From: Cupriavidus necator
Lineage (GTDB): Bacteria > Pseudomonadota > Gammaproteobacteria > Burkholderiales > Burkholderiaceae
Length of the DNA stretch: 64,000 nt
Direction of reading: 5' to 3'
NCBI GenBank assembly: GCA_022041995.1
Contig: CP074381.1
Location: forward strand, 3,286,001-3,350,000
Positions 55,600 through 64,000 of this stretch are shown one piece after another (positions within the stretch are counted from its first letter, which is position 1; each line of letters starts with the position of its first letter). Made by a program: the position numbers and the translations under genes. The notes beneath the pieces are model-generated. The model saw nothing but the letters and a program-made list of their open reading frames with translations. It ran no database searches and had not been told where the DNA came from.

Positions 55600-56544
55600 T
55601 CAGCGATGGGCGAGCCCGGCTGCGCCCGCTTCTTGCGCGAGCGCGGTCGCAATATCGATGAATGAGCGCAGCACCGGCGCCACGCCGGCGGACGCGCCGT
55701 CGCGCCAGACCAGCCCGGTCTCGATCTGCGGGCCGGCCTCGCGCAGCGCCAGGTAGGACACCCCGGTGCGGCGAAGGTTGCACAGCGACGCCGGCACCAG
55801 CGCCACGCCCATGCCCGCCGACACCAGGCTGACGATGGTCTGCATCTGGATGGCTTCCTGCGCGATCACGGGCGTCAGGCCCTCGCGCGCATAGTAGCCC
55901 GTAATGATGTCATAAAACGCCGGCGCGCTTCGGCGCGGGAAGATGATCAGCGGTTCATGGGCCGCCTCGCGCAGCGACACCGCGCGGTCGCCCGCCAGCA
56001 CCCCGCCCGCCGGCCGCCAGCCGTCGGGCACGGCCAGCACCAGCGGTTCGCTCACCAGCGGCAGGTAGGCCAGCCCGTGCGGCATGGCCGGCAGCTGCGG
56101 GCGGATCACCAGACCGGCATCGATCGCCCCCTCCATCAACGCCTCGAGCTGCACGTCGCTGGTGGCCTCGCGCAGCTGCAGCTGCACCTCCGGGTGACGG
56201 GCGCGAAAGCGCCGCAGCAGGTCGGGCAGGATGCCGTAGTCGGCGGTGCTGACAAAGGCCAGCGACAGCGACCCCAGCTCCCCGCGCGCCAGCCGCTGCG
56301 CCAGCCCAGGCAGCGCCGCGGCGTCGGCCAGCACGCGCCGCACCTCGGGCAGCCACTGCTGGCCGGCCGGCGTCAGCGCCACCGAGCGCCGCGTGCGCAT
56401 GAACAGCTGCACGCCGATTTCCTCTTCCAGCGCCTGGATCTGCTGCGACAAGGGCGGCTGCGTCATCGACAGGCGCCCCGCCGCGCGGCCGAAATGCAAC
56501 TCTTCCGCCACGGTGACGAAGTAACGCAACTGACGCAGGTCCAA
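55600..56544 (-). CDS. LysR-family regulator divergent from ilvD
   Basis: A 314-residue regulator when started at TTG 56544. This start is preferred because AGGAG lies five bases upstream and it yields the classical N-terminus M(L)DLRQLRYFVTVAEELHFGRAA; GTG 56550 is an alternative. The helix-turn-helix is AAGRLSMTQPPLSQQIQALEEEIGVQLF near residues 20-47, followed by a two-lobed effector domain. A perfect 7-bp inverted repeat in the shared promoter region (56579-56597) fits a LysR T-N11-A box. It may regulate ilvD or itself; the effector is unknown. Confidence 0.9.
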   Translation of the reverse strand: MDLRQLRYFVTVAEELHFGRAAGRLSMTQPPLSQQIQALEEEIGVQLFMRTRRSVALTPAGQQWLPEVRRVLADAAALPGLAQRLARGELGSLSLAFVSTADYGILPDLLRRFRARHPEVQLQLREATSDVQLEALMEGAIDAGLVIRPQLPAMPHGLAYLPLVSEPLVLAVPDGWRPAGGVLAGDRAVSLREAAHEPLIIFPRRSAPAFYDIITGYYAREGLTPVIAQEAIQMQTIVSLVSAGMGVALVPASLCNLRRTGVSYLALREAGPQIETGLVWRDGASAGVAPVLRSFIDIATALAQEAGAAGLAHR

Positions 56545-56578
56545 ACGCACTCCTGATATGTTTTTCGACTCAATAAAG

Positions 56579-56597
56579 GTCAAATAATATATTTGAC
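56579..56597. promoter_or_regulatory. LysR-type operator between the LysR gene and ilvD
   Basis: GTCAAAT (56579-56585) and ATTTGAC (56591-56597) are perfect inverted arms around AATAT. The T-N11-A pattern and AT-richness are typical for LysR boxes. It lies 35 bases upstream of the LysR gene start and 112 bases upstream of ilvD. Confidence 0.65.
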
Positions 56598-56708
56598 ACT
56601 CCAAAACGCAAGCGTCATTCTTTGGCCCACAACATCGCCGCCGTGCGTTCGTGCATCCAGGCCTTCGGGCGCGGAGCGGCACTGAAGATCCCCCGGAGAT
56701 TCCCCACC

Positions 56709-58382
56709 ATGGCTTTCAACAAACGCTCGCAGAACATCACGCAAGGCGTGGCGCGTTCGCCCAACCGTTCGATGTACTACGCACTCGGCTACCAGAAGGA
56801 AGACTTCGACAAGCCGATGGTGGGCATCGCCAACGGCCACTCGACCATCACCCCCTGCAACGCCGGCCTGCAGCGCCTGGCCGATGCCGCCATCGACGCC
56901 GTCAAGGCATCCGGCGCCAACCCGCAGGTGTTCGGCACCCCGACCATCTCGGACGGCATGTCGATGGGCACCGAGGGCATGAAGTACTCGCTGATCTCGC
57001 GCGAGGTCATCGCCGACTGCATCGAGACCGCCGCGCAGGGCCAGTGGATGGACGGCGTGGTCGTGATCGGCGGCTGCGACAAGAACATGCCGGGAGGCAT
57101 GATCGCGCTGGCGCGCACCAACGTGCCGGGCATCTACGTCTACGGCGGCACCATCAAGCCGGGCAACTGGAAGGGCAAGGACCTGACCATCGTGTCGTCG
57201 TTCGAGGCCGTGGGCGAATTCACCGCCGGGCGCATGAGCCAGGAAGATTTCGAAGGCGTGGAAAAGAATGCCTGCCCGTCGACCGGGTCGTGCGGCGGCA
57301 TGTACACCGCCAACACCATGAGCTCGTCGTTCGAGGCGCTGGGCATGTCGCTCTTGTATTCGTCGACCATGGCCAACCCCGACCAGGAAAAGGTCGACAG
57401 CGCCGCCGAATCGGCCCGCGTGCTGGTGCAAGCTGTCAAGCAGGACATCAAGCCGCGCGACATCATCACGCGCAAGTCGATCGAGAACGCGGTGGCGCTG
57501 ATCATGGCCACGGGCGGCTCGACCAACGCCGTGCTGCACTACCTGGCCATTGCCCACGCCGCCGAAGTGGAATGGACCATCGACGACTTCGAACGCATCC
57601 GCCGCAAGGTGCCGGTGATCTGCAACCTGAAGCCGTCGGGGCAGTACGTCGCGACCGACCTGCACAAGGCAGGCGGCATTCCGCAGGTCATGAAGCTCCT
57701 GCTGAAGGCCGGCATGCTGCACGGCGACTGCCTGACCATCACCGGCCGCACGCTGGCTGAAGAGCTGGAAAACGTGCCCGACACCCCGCGCGCCGACCAG
57801 GACGTGATCCTGCCGATCGAGAAGGCGCTGTACAAGGAGGGCCACCTGGCCATCCTGAAGGGCAACCTGGCCGAAGAAGGCGCGGTCGCCAAGATCACCG
57901 GCCTGAAGAACCCGGTCATCACCGGCCCGGCGCGCGTGTTCGAGGACGAGCAAAGCGCGATGGAAGCCATCCTGGCCGACAAGATCAACGCCGGCGACAT
58001 CCTGGTGCTGCGCTACCTGGGCCCCAAGGGCGGCCCCGGCATGCCGGAAATGCTGGCCCCGACCTCGGCCATCATCGGCAAGGGTCTGGGCGAGTCGGTC
58101 GGCTTTATCACCGACGGGCGCTTCTCTGGCGGCACCTGGGGCATGGTGGTCGGCCACGTGGCGCCGGAAGCGTACGTGGGCGGCACCATCGCACTGGTGC
58201 AGGAAGGCGACTCGATCACCATCGATGCGCACAAGCTGCTGCTGCAGCTGAACGTGCCAGAAGAAGAACTGGCCAGGCGCCGCGCCGGCTGGAAGCAGCC
58301 GGCACCGCGCTATACCCGCGGCGTGCTGGCGAAGTTCTCGAAGCTGGCGTCGACGGCAAGCAAGGGCGCGGTCACCGACTGA
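56709..58382 (+). CDS. ilvD: Dihydroxy-acid dehydratase
   Basis: A 557-residue Fe-S dehydratase of branched-chain amino acid and pantothenate synthesis, converting 2,3-dihydroxy-isovalerate or -methylvalerate to the 2-oxo acids. The cluster cysteines C50 (TPCNAG), C123 (GGCDKNMPG) and C195 ([14 protein letters not shown]) are all present. The C-terminal signature [19 protein letters not shown] is intact. ATG 56709 is preceded by a CCGGAG element and starts the conserved N-terminus. A rho-independent terminator follows at 58406. The divergent LysR gene may control it. Confidence 0.97.
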   Translation: MAFNKRSQNITQGVARSPNRSMYYALGYQKEDFDKPMVGIANGHSTITPCNAGLQRLADAAIDAVKASGANPQVFGTPTISDGMSMGTEGMKYSLISREVIADCIETAAQGQWMDGVVVIGGCDKNMPGGMIALARTNVPGIYVYGGTIKPGNWKGKDLTIVSSFEAVGEFTAGRMSQEDFEGVEKNACPSTGSCGGMYTANTMSSSFEALGMSLLYSSTMANPDQEKVDSAAESARVLVQAVKQDIKPRDIITRKSIENAVALIMATGGSTNAVLHYLAIAHAAEVEWTIDDFERIRRKVPVICNLKPSGQYVATDLHKAGGIPQVMKLLLKAGMLHGDCLTITGRTLAEELENVPDTPRADQDVILPIEKALYKEGHLAILKGNLAEEGAVAKITGLKNPVITGPARVFEDEQSAMEAILADKINAGDILVLRYLGPKGGPGMPEMLAPTSAIIGKGLGESVGFITDGRFSGGTWGMVVGHVAPEAYVGGTIALVQEGDSITIDAHKLLLQLNVPEEELARRRAGWKQPAPRYTRGVLAKFSKLASTASKGAVTD

Positions 58383-58405
58383 TTGCGGTTCGCCAGATGT
58401 CAAAA

Positions 58406-58432
58406 AGCCTGCGAGCGATCGCAGGCTTTTTT
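58406..58432 (+). terminator. Rho-independent terminator after ilvD
   Basis: AGCCTGCG (58406-58413) and CGCAGGCT (58420-58427) form an 8-bp stem with a 6-base loop, followed by a T run to 58432. An A run precedes the stem, so it may also work on the minus strand. Confidence 0.88.
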
Positions 58433-58469
58433 GTTTGCAGATGGGGTACAACATGGCCGCCGGTTTGCT

Positions 58470-58495
58470 CCCCTCTCCCGCTTGCGGGAGAGGGG
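58470..58495. repeat. REP-like palindrome, copy 2
   Basis: CCCCTCTCCCGC (58470-58481) and GCGGGAGAGGGG (58484-58495) form a perfect 12-bp stem with a 2-base loop. It is the reverse-oriented relative of 6831-6853. It lies between the ilvD terminator and the end of the convergent DUF2486 gene. Confidence 0.75.
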
Positions 58496-58509
58496 GCACA
58501 CAGTCAGCC

Positions 58510-59003
58510 CTAATCTTGCCCGGCGTCTTCTCGATCTCCTCCAGCGTCGCATCCAGCCATTCCACCAGCCGCGCCTCCAGCGACTGCGTCAGCTCGCTGG
58601 CAAGTTGCGCGGTCAGCGGCGCCAGCCGCGACTGCAGCGTGGCTTCGGTATGGGCCGCCACAACCTGCGGCCATTCGGTGCGGAAGCGCATCATCACGCG
58701 CGTGAGCAACTCGGTGCGCACGGCGCGCAGGTCGTCCTCGCCGGGGGCGCCGGTATCGGCCGGCATCGCCGATGCCGGCGCGGCGCCCTCGTCCGCCACG
58801 GCGTCGCCGGTATCGCCGGTGTCGCCGACATGCATGACCAGGCCCGAATCGGCCATGCCGAAGGTATCGATCACGCCCTCCTGCGAAGCGGCGGCCGGCG
58901 CTGCTGCCCCTGCATCCGGCAATTCGAATACCTCGGTCAGCAGCGGGATGCTGTCGTTCGGATCGAGCCGCGGGATCACCCGCGAGGTGGTGCGTTCGCT
59001 CAT
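58510..59003 (-). CDS. DUF2486 family protein, probable frameshift at its end
   Basis: The protein starts MSERTTSRVIPRLDPNDSIPLLTEV, a typical DUF2486 opening. It has an Ala/Gly/Asp-rich, likely disordered middle and a helical C-terminal part with LLTRVMMRFRTEWPQV and ASELTQSLEARLVEWLDATLEEIEK. As read, the frame has no stop and runs through the REP palindrome and the ilvD antisense strand. Adding one base to the run at 58519-58521 ends it as KTPGQD at 58510, for 164 residues. The start overlaps the holC stop as ATGA. The function of the family is unknown. Confidence 0.72.
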
Positions 59004-59434
59004 GCGGCGTCTCCCTTGGGCTGGCCGATGTCGTGGTGCGTCAGCGGATAGCCGCGTTCGCGGTAGAAACGATAGCGCTGGCGGCCGGCCTCGCGCGCGG
59101 CATCGCCCGCGCCCACCACCTCGATCAGCCGTTCGAAGCTGGCAAACTGCGCCGGTGCCACGTCAGCCAGGTTGATCAGCAGCTGGTGGTGCGGCACGCC
59201 TTCGGTGGTGGCGGCCAGCAGGATCGGCGTGACCGCCGCATTGGGGCTGTCCAGCCCGCAATGCGGCAGGAAGTCCAGCGCGGAGAACGTCCACAGGCGC
59301 GCATCCAGGTCCGCCAGCTGCGCCGGCGCCCCGTGGATTACCACCTTCTGCCCGGCGCCGTAGGCCTTGCGGACCAGCCGGCAGACATAGCCGGGCACGT
59401 CCGGCACGTTGCTGTGGAAATCGATGCGCGTCAT
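59000..59434 (-). CDS. holC: DNA polymerase III subunit chi
   Basis: A 144-residue protein that links the clamp loader (through psi) to single-strand binding protein. It starts MTRIDFHSNVPDVPGYVCRLVRKAY, with the middle VIHGAPAQLADLDARLWTFSALDFLPHC and the C-terminal RQRYRFYRERGYPLTHHDI (outline), which is the usual HolC pattern. It follows pepA by 37 bases on the same strand; the pepA-holC pair is widely conserved. Confidence 0.95.
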   Translation of the reverse strand: MTRIDFHSNVPDVPGYVCRLVRKAYGAGQKVVIHGAPAQLADLDARLWTFSALDFLPHCGLDSPNAAVTPILLAATTEGVPHHQLLINLADVAPAQFASFERLIEVVGAGDAAREAGRQRYRFYRERGYPLTHHDIGQPKGDAA

Positions 59435-59471
59435 GGAACCTTGCTGCCTCTGTTGCTTGCCGCCGCTGCCA

Positions 59472-61016
59472 TCAGGCCGCGCGGTCCATCAGGAACTGCG
59501 CCAGCAGCGGCACCGGGCGGCCGGTGGCCCCCTTGGCCGCGCCGCTCTTCCAGGCGGTGCCGGCAATATCCAGGTGGGCCCAGTCGTACTTCTCGGCAAA
59601 GCGCGACAGGAAACACGCCGCCGTCACACTGCCGGCCGGGCGGCCGCCGATATTGCCCATGTCGGCAAAGTTGGACTTGAGCTGGTCCTGGTACTCATCG
59701 TCCAGCGGCATGCGCCAGGCGGTGTCCATGGCGCGGCGGCCGGCCTGCAGCAGGGCATCGGCAAGCGCGTCGGAGCGCGCGTACAGGCCGCTGTTGACGT
59801 GGCCGAGCGCGATGATGCAGGCACCCGTCAGCGTGGCCACGTCGATCACCGCGGCCGGCTTGAAGCGCTCTACATAGGTCAGCGCGTCGCACAGGATCAG
59901 GCGGCCTTCGGCGTCGGTGTTCAGGATCTCGATGGTCTGGCCGGACATGCTGGTGACCACGTCGCCCGGCTTGGTGGCGATGCCGCTGGGCATGTTCTCG
60001 CAGGTCGGCACCACGGCGATGACGTTGAGCTTCAGGCCCATCTCGGCCACGGCCTGGATCGTGCCCAGCACCGAGGCGGCGCCGCACATGTCGTACTTCA
60101 TCTCGTCCATGCCCTCGCCCGGCTTGAGCGAGATGCCGCCGGTATCGAAGGTGATGCCCTTGCCCACCAGCACCACCGGGGCCTGCTTGGCGCCGGCGCC
60201 GTCGTAGCGCAGCACGATGAACTGCGGCGGCTCTTCGCTGCCCTTGGTCACGGCCAGGAAGGCCCCCATGTTCAGGGCTTCGATCTGCTTGCGGCCCAGC
60301 ACCTCGGCCTTGAGCTTGTGGCGCTTGGCAATGCCGCGGGCGGTATTGGCCAGGTAGGTCGGCGTGCAGATATTGGACGGCAGGTTGCCCAGGTCGCGCG
60401 TCAGCTCCATGCCGCTGGCAATGGCGGTGCCGCGCACCACGGCCTGGGTGGCGGCGCGGGCATCGCCGGTGTCAACCGCGATCACGACCTTGCGCAGCGA
60501 GGACTTGTCATTGCCGTTGGGCCTGGCGTTGGCGTTGGCATTGGCGCGCTTCAGGCCCGGATGGCGCTCCAGCAGGCGATAGCCGGCCTCGCGCACCAGC
60601 GTGATGGTGGTGATCACGCCCCAGGCGACATCGCGCTGCTGCGGCGCCTGCTGCGCCAGGCACCACAGGGCCGAGGCCGCACGCGTGGACGACAAGGCAC
60701 GCACGGCGGTGCGGACCGCGTCGGCAAAGGCCTTGTCGCTGAAATCGGCTTCCTTGCCCAGGCCCACCAGCAGCACGCGCGCGGCGCCCACGCCGGCCAC
60801 CTCATGCAGCATCAGCTGGGTGCCGCGCTTGCCCTCGAAGTCGCCCTGCTTGATCAGCCGCCCCACCAAGCCCTTGGTGGCCACATCCAGTGCCTTGGCC
60901 ACGCCGGCCAGGTTCTGGCCTTCGAACAGGCCGACCACCAGGCAATCAGTCTTGGTCGCCAGGAAACCATTTTGGCCGGCTTTGCTCCAATCCAAGGCTT
61001 TTGTGCTAAATTCCAT
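59472..61016 (-). CDS. pepA: Leucyl aminopeptidase (M17)
   Basis: A 514-residue dinuclear zinc/manganese aminopeptidase. ATG 61016 is preceded by GGAAGGAAG and begins [10 protein letters not shown]. The N-terminal regulatory domain (about 1-165) is joined to the catalytic domain by a linker containing the simple repeat NANANA. Metal and catalytic residues sit in [17 protein letters not shown] (Lys and Asp) and in the M17 signature [10 protein letters not shown] near residue 366. It is divergent from lptF, as in many proteobacteria. Confidence 0.96.
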   Translation of the reverse strand: MEFSTKALDWSKAGQNGFLATKTDCLVVGLFEGQNLAGVAKALDVATKGLVGRLIKQGDFEGKRGTQLMLHEVAGVGAARVLLVGLGKEADFSDKAFADAVRTAVRALSSTRAASALWCLAQQAPQQRDVAWGVITTITLVREAGYRLLERHPGLKRANANANARPNGNDKSSLRKVVIAVDTGDARAATQAVVRGTAIASGMELTRDLGNLPSNICTPTYLANTARGIAKRHKLKAEVLGRKQIEALNMGAFLAVTKGSEEPPQFIVLRYDGAGAKQAPVVLVGKGITFDTGGISLKPGEGMDEMKYDMCGAASVLGTIQAVAEMGLKLNVIAVVPTCENMPSGIATKPGDVVTSMSGQTIEILNTDAEGRLILCDALTYVERFKPAAVIDVATLTGACIIALGHVNSGLYARSDALADALLQAGRRAMDTAWRMPLDDEYQDQLKSNFADMGNIGGRPAGSVTAACFLSRFAEKYDWAHLDIAGTAWKSGAAKGATGRPVPLLAQFLMDRAA

Positions 61017-61203
61017 CGCGCTTCCTTCCAGGGGCTCGTTAGACACGAAAGCCTCCATTATCCGCGATTTTTATCCCGCGACCTGCCGCCGCTGATACGC
61101 CCCGGTCACGCTGACAGCATGCTGTGCTGCCAGCCAGCTGTTCTGCCAGGCACCTCGCACGGCACATCGCCCGCTCCGGCCGGCAGCCCGGAACCGAACC
61201 CGC

Positions 61204-62331
61204 ATGATCCTTCAACAAGCCCTGCGACGCGAGCTTGCCTACACCGCCGGGGCGGTGTTCCTGGTGATGCTGACCTTCATGCTCACATCGCTCGTGATCC
61301 GCATCCTGGGGATGGCCGCCAACGGCAAGGCCAGCCCCAACGACGTGCTGATGCTGATCGGCCTGGCCACCATCGGCTACCTGTCGATCCTGCTGTCGGC
61401 CACGCTCTTCATTTCCACCCTGATCGTGCTGACGCGCTGGTACAAGGACTCGGAGATGGTGGTGTGGTTCTCGGCCGGCATCTCGCTGCGCGACCTGGTC
61501 AAGCCGGTGCTGCAGTTCGCGGCACCCTTCGTCGTGCTGGCGCTGCTGCTGGGCATGTTTGCCTGGCCCTGGGCCAACCAGCAGAGCGCGCTGTTCCGCG
61601 ACCGCTTCGAGCAGCGCGGCGTGATGTCGATGATTGCCGCAGGGCGTTTTATCGAGCCGGCCAAGGCCAACTACGTGCTGTTCATCGAGGGCATGGATGC
61701 CGATATGAAGTATGCGCGCAATGTCTTCGTCGCCAACTCCGAGGCCGACAAGATCGGCGTGGCGCTGGCGCACCAGGGCAAGTTCGAGACCATGCCCAAC
61801 GGCGACCGCCTGGTGGTGATGGAAAACGGCCGCCGCTACTCGGGCACGCCCGGCCAGATCGACTACCGCATCGTTGAATTTGGACGCTATGCGGTCAAGG
61901 TGGACAACAAGCCGCCTGAGTCCGAGGCCAGCCTGCCGCCCAAGAGCCGCGACACCATCGATCTGATCCGCAACCCCACGCGTGAAAACCTGGGCGAGCT
62001 ACTGTGGCGCATCTCGCTGCCGATCCTGGCCTTCAATTTCGTGATGATCGCAATCCCGCTGGCCTATGTGAACCCGCGCCTGGGCCGCTACACGCCGCTG
62101 GTGTTCGCGGTGCTGATCTACCTGACCTACAGCAACCTGGTCAACCTGTCGCAGTCCTGGGTGCGCTCGGGCGCGATGCCCTTCTGGCTGGCGTGGTGGC
62201 CGATCCACCTGGTGGTCTTCCTGGGGGCGCTGCTGCTGTTCCGCTACCGCCAGAACCGCAGCCTGGGCGGCTGGCGCGCCGTGTTCGGCCTGCGCAGGCG
62301 CGATGCCGCAGCCACCGGAGGCCAGGCATGA
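61204..62331 (+). CDS. lptF: LPS export ABC transporter permease LptF
   Basis: A 375-residue inner-membrane permease of the LptB2FG complex, which extracts lipopolysaccharide. It starts MILQQALRRELAYTAGAVFLVML, with three helices in the first 125 residues, a periplasmic beta-jellyroll domain (about 130-275) and three C-terminal helices (LPILAFNFVMIAIPLAYVNPR and following). It overlaps lptG as ATGA. The gap to pepA (187 bases) should contain its promoter; no strong match was fixed. Confidence 0.95.
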   Translation: MILQQALRRELAYTAGAVFLVMLTFMLTSLVIRILGMAANGKASPNDVLMLIGLATIGYLSILLSATLFISTLIVLTRWYKDSEMVVWFSAGISLRDLVKPVLQFAAPFVVLALLLGMFAWPWANQQSALFRDRFEQRGVMSMIAAGRFIEPAKANYVLFIEGMDADMKYARNVFVANSEADKIGVALAHQGKFETMPNGDRLVVMENGRRYSGTPGQIDYRIVEFGRYAVKVDNKPPESEASLPPKSRDTIDLIRNPTRENLGELLWRISLPILAFNFVMIAIPLAYVNPRLGRYTPLVFAVLIYLTYSNLVNLSQSWVRSGAMPFWLAWWPIHLVVFLGALLLFRYRQNRSLGGWRAVFGLRRRDAAATGGQA

Positions 62332-63492
62332 GAATCCTGCGCGTCTATGAACGCTACTTCGGCCGGCTGGTCTACGGCGTGTTCGCCTTTATCCTGTTCG
62401 CGGTGCTGTCGCTGTTCGTGTTCTTCGACATGCTCAACGAGCTGGAGAACGTCAACAACCAGTACACCTCGCTGGTCGCGCTGTTCCACGTCCTGCTGCA
62501 GGCGCCCACGCGGGTGTATGAGGTGCTGCCGATCGCGGTGCTGATCAGCGCGATCTACGTGTTCTCTCAACTGGCCAGCCAGTCCGAGTACACTATCTTC
62601 CGCGTGGCCGGCCTGAACACGCGCCAGGCGCTGTTCTCGCTGTTCAAGCTGGCGGTGCCGCTGGCCATCGTGACCTTTATCTTCGGCGAGTTCATTGGCC
62701 CCCGCGCCGAGCAGTATGCGCAGAAGATCAAGCTCGAGGCAATCGGCGCAACCGTGTCGTCGGGCTTCCGTTCGGGCGTCTGGGTCAAGGACCGCGACAA
62801 GGATGCCGCCACCGGCGGCGGCGAGATCACCCGCTTCGTCAACGTCGCCGGGTTGCGGCCGGACCAGACTATCACCGGCATCACCATGTACGAGTTCGAC
62901 CCGCAATACCGCCTGCGCGTGATCCGCGTGGCGCAGGAGGGCGCTACCAGGGTGGCCAGTCCTGGGAACTGCAGGGCGTCAACGAGACCCGCTTCATCGA
63001 GCTGGCGCCCCCGGCGCAGGGGCGAAGCCGGCACGCGATGCGCTGGCCCCGGACTTCCGCGCCGAGCAGGTCAAGTTCCCGCGCGTGACCATGCATTCCG
63101 AGCTGACGCCGCAGATCCTGTCGGTACTGCTGGTGACGCCGGAGCGGATGTCGACGCTGGACCTGTTCCGCTATATCCGCCACCTGCGCGACAACAAGCA
63201 GGACACGCAGCGCTATGAGATCGCCTTCTGGAAGAAGGTGATCTACCCGCTGACGCTGTTCGTGATGGTGGCGCTGGCCCTGCCCTTCGCCTACCTGCAC
63301 GCCCGTGCCGGCGCCGTCGGCGTGAAGGTGTTCGGGGGCATCATGCTGGGGCTGTCGTTCCACTTGTCGAACACGCTGTTCTCGCACGTCGGCCTGCTGC
63401 ATACCTGGCCGCCGATCATCTCGGCACTGGTGCCCGGCACGCTCTACCTGATGGTGGCGCTGCTGGCGCTGCGGTGGGTGGATCGGCACTGA
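62328..63492 (+). CDS. lptG: LPS export ABC transporter permease LptG, two apparent frameshifts
   Basis: The frame from ATG 62328 (MRILRVYERYFGRLVYGVFAFILF) is intact to about residue 205. Adding one C at 62942 gives QEGRYQGGQSWELQGVNETRFIELAPPAQG, and adding one G to the run 63019-63022 joins the last part ending at 63492, for 388 residues. The restored protein has the LptG layout: three helices, a periplasmic jellyroll, and three helices including VIYPLTLFVMVALALPFAYLHARAG. Because LptG is normally essential, two losses in G/C runs are most likely sequencing errors. Confidence 0.9.
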
Positions 63493-63505
63493 GGGGCGGG
63501 CTGCC

Positions 63506-63898
63506 ATGACCACACCCACCCGGGCCCTGGTCCTGTTCGCGCATGGCGCGCGCGATGCGCGCTGGCGCGAGCCGTTCGACCGCCTGCAGCAGAAGGTGGC
63601 CGCTGCCCTGCCCGGATGCGAGGTGCGGCTGGCGTTCCTGGAACTGATGACGCCCGCGCTGCCCGATGCGCTCGCCGACCTGGCAGCGCGCGGCGTGTCC
63701 GACGCCACCGTGGTGCCGGTGTTCCTGGGCCAGGGCGGCCACCTGCGGCGCGATCTGCCTGCCTTGCTCGACCAATGCCGGCAAGCGCATCCCGGGCTGC
63801 GCATCCATTGCGCGACGGCCGTGGGCGAGGCCGACCCGGTGCTGGATGCGATGGCGGCGTACTGCGTTGCCTCATTGCCCGCAAGCGGCCAGCCCTGA
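63506..63898 (+). CDS. CbiX-type sirohydrochlorin chelatase family protein
   Basis: A 130-residue single-domain CbiX/SirB protein. The active-site histidine is in LVLFAHGARD (H13), and the second motif VVPVFLGQGGHLRRDLP has the metal-site histidine near residue 77. Family members insert cobalt or iron into sirohydrochlorin. It could serve siroheme or the cobalamin pathway encoded at 29756-39909; which metal it uses is not readable. It starts 13 bases after lptG. Confidence 0.88.
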   Translation: MTTPTRALVLFAHGARDARWREPFDRLQQKVAAALPGCEVRLAFLELMTPALPDALADLAARGVSDATVVPVFLGQGGHLRRDLPALLDQCRQAHPGLRIHCATAVGEADPVLDAMAAYCVASLPASGQP

Positions 63899-63921
63899 GC
63901 AGAAACGCGGTCCTCCATGAC

Positions 63922-63959
63922 AAAAGCCCTGTACCGGCATGCCGGCACAGGGCTTTTTT
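63922..63959. terminator. Bidirectional-looking rho-independent terminator
   Basis: AAAAGCCCTGT (63922-63932) pairs with ACAGGGCTTTT (63947-63957), and inside this CCGGC pairs with GCCGG after one mismatch. The outer arms give A and T runs on both strands, fitting a terminator shared by the plus-strand chelatase gene and a minus-strand gene entering from the right. Confidence 0.85.
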
Positions 63960-63978
63960 CTGGTAATGCGGAGCGCGA

Positions 63979-64000
63979 TCAGGCAGCGCGCGGCGCCTGC
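63979..64000 (-). CDS. Possible 3' end of a minus-strand gene entering from the right
   Basis: Only seven codons are visible (QAPRAA then TGA at 63981-63979). Their position right after a terminator that works on the minus strand makes a real gene end plausible. Nothing can be said about the product. Confidence 0.3.

Noticed and set aside
56580..59003. An 807-codon open frame on the minus strand covering ilvD
   Set aside because: Only its first ~160 codons look like a real protein (DUF2486). The rest is ilvD read backwards, open because of high GC, and probably entered through a lost base at 58519-58521.

Overview
This is a GC-rich, densely packed chromosomal window from a beta-proteobacterium. 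Gene content and order (zapA followed by 6S RNA, metG beside apbC, holC-pepA-lptFG, a malonyl-CoA decarboxylase/ligase locus) point to the Burkholderiaceae, most likely Cupriavidus. That assignment rests on recognised families, not on a database search. I see no phage, insertion sequence, CRISPR array, rRNA or tRNA gene.

Layout. 1-3520 (minus): the start of a polyferredoxin-type 4Fe-4S protein, DUF3306 and DUF3305 genes (a set usually linked to formate dehydrogenase), then the Fe-S carrier apbC. 3817-6814: an OmpA-like lipoprotein and metG. 7166-18745 (plus): a one-polypeptide acyl-CoA carboxylase, an acyl-CoA ligase, an IclR regulator and a complete five-gene peptide-type ABC importer, apparently one catabolic unit. 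18778-25358 (minus): a BamE-like lipoprotein, tamB and tamA. 25525-27693 (plus): DUF3460, scpA, panC. 27728-28396: a long inverted repeat without genes. 28431-42199: a PepSY protein and the cobalamin region. In that region cobQ (minus) diverges from cobU-cbiB-cobD-btuF (plus). These converge on a minus-strand operon (btuB-btuC-btuD-cobO-cobT-cobS-cobC) that starts from a good promoter and a cobalamin riboswitch. 42403-43531: a coiled-coil protein, zapA and 6S RNA. 43646-45817: an EVE-domain protein, a TauE-type exporter and a SIMPL-domain protein. 45866-51745 (minus): a malonate locus (GntR regulator, malonyl-CoA decarboxylase, TctC-type binding protein, enoyl-CoA hydratase, malonyl-CoA ligase). 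51746-52551: an 800-base gap with hairpins and repeated TGTTAC motifs. 52552-63898: DUF898 and M48 peptidase genes, lgt, a divergent LysR/ilvD pair, DUF2486-holC-pepA, lptFG and a CbiX-type chelatase.

Sequence quality. Seven genes (btuD, btuB, the coiled-coil gene before zapA, the EVE gene, the M48 peptidase, the DUF2486 gene and lptG) are broken by eight single-base losses. Each lies in a short G or C run, and restoring one base there gives back a full-length conserved protein or a sensible stop. Because lptG is normally essential, I read these as under-called homopolymers in the assembly rather than pseudogenes.

Least explained items: the roughly 255-base inverted repeat at 27728-28396, whose internal hairpin is kept by compensating substitutions; the single-chain acyl-CoA carboxylase operon, whose substrate is unknown; and the structured, motif-rich gap at 51746-52551.
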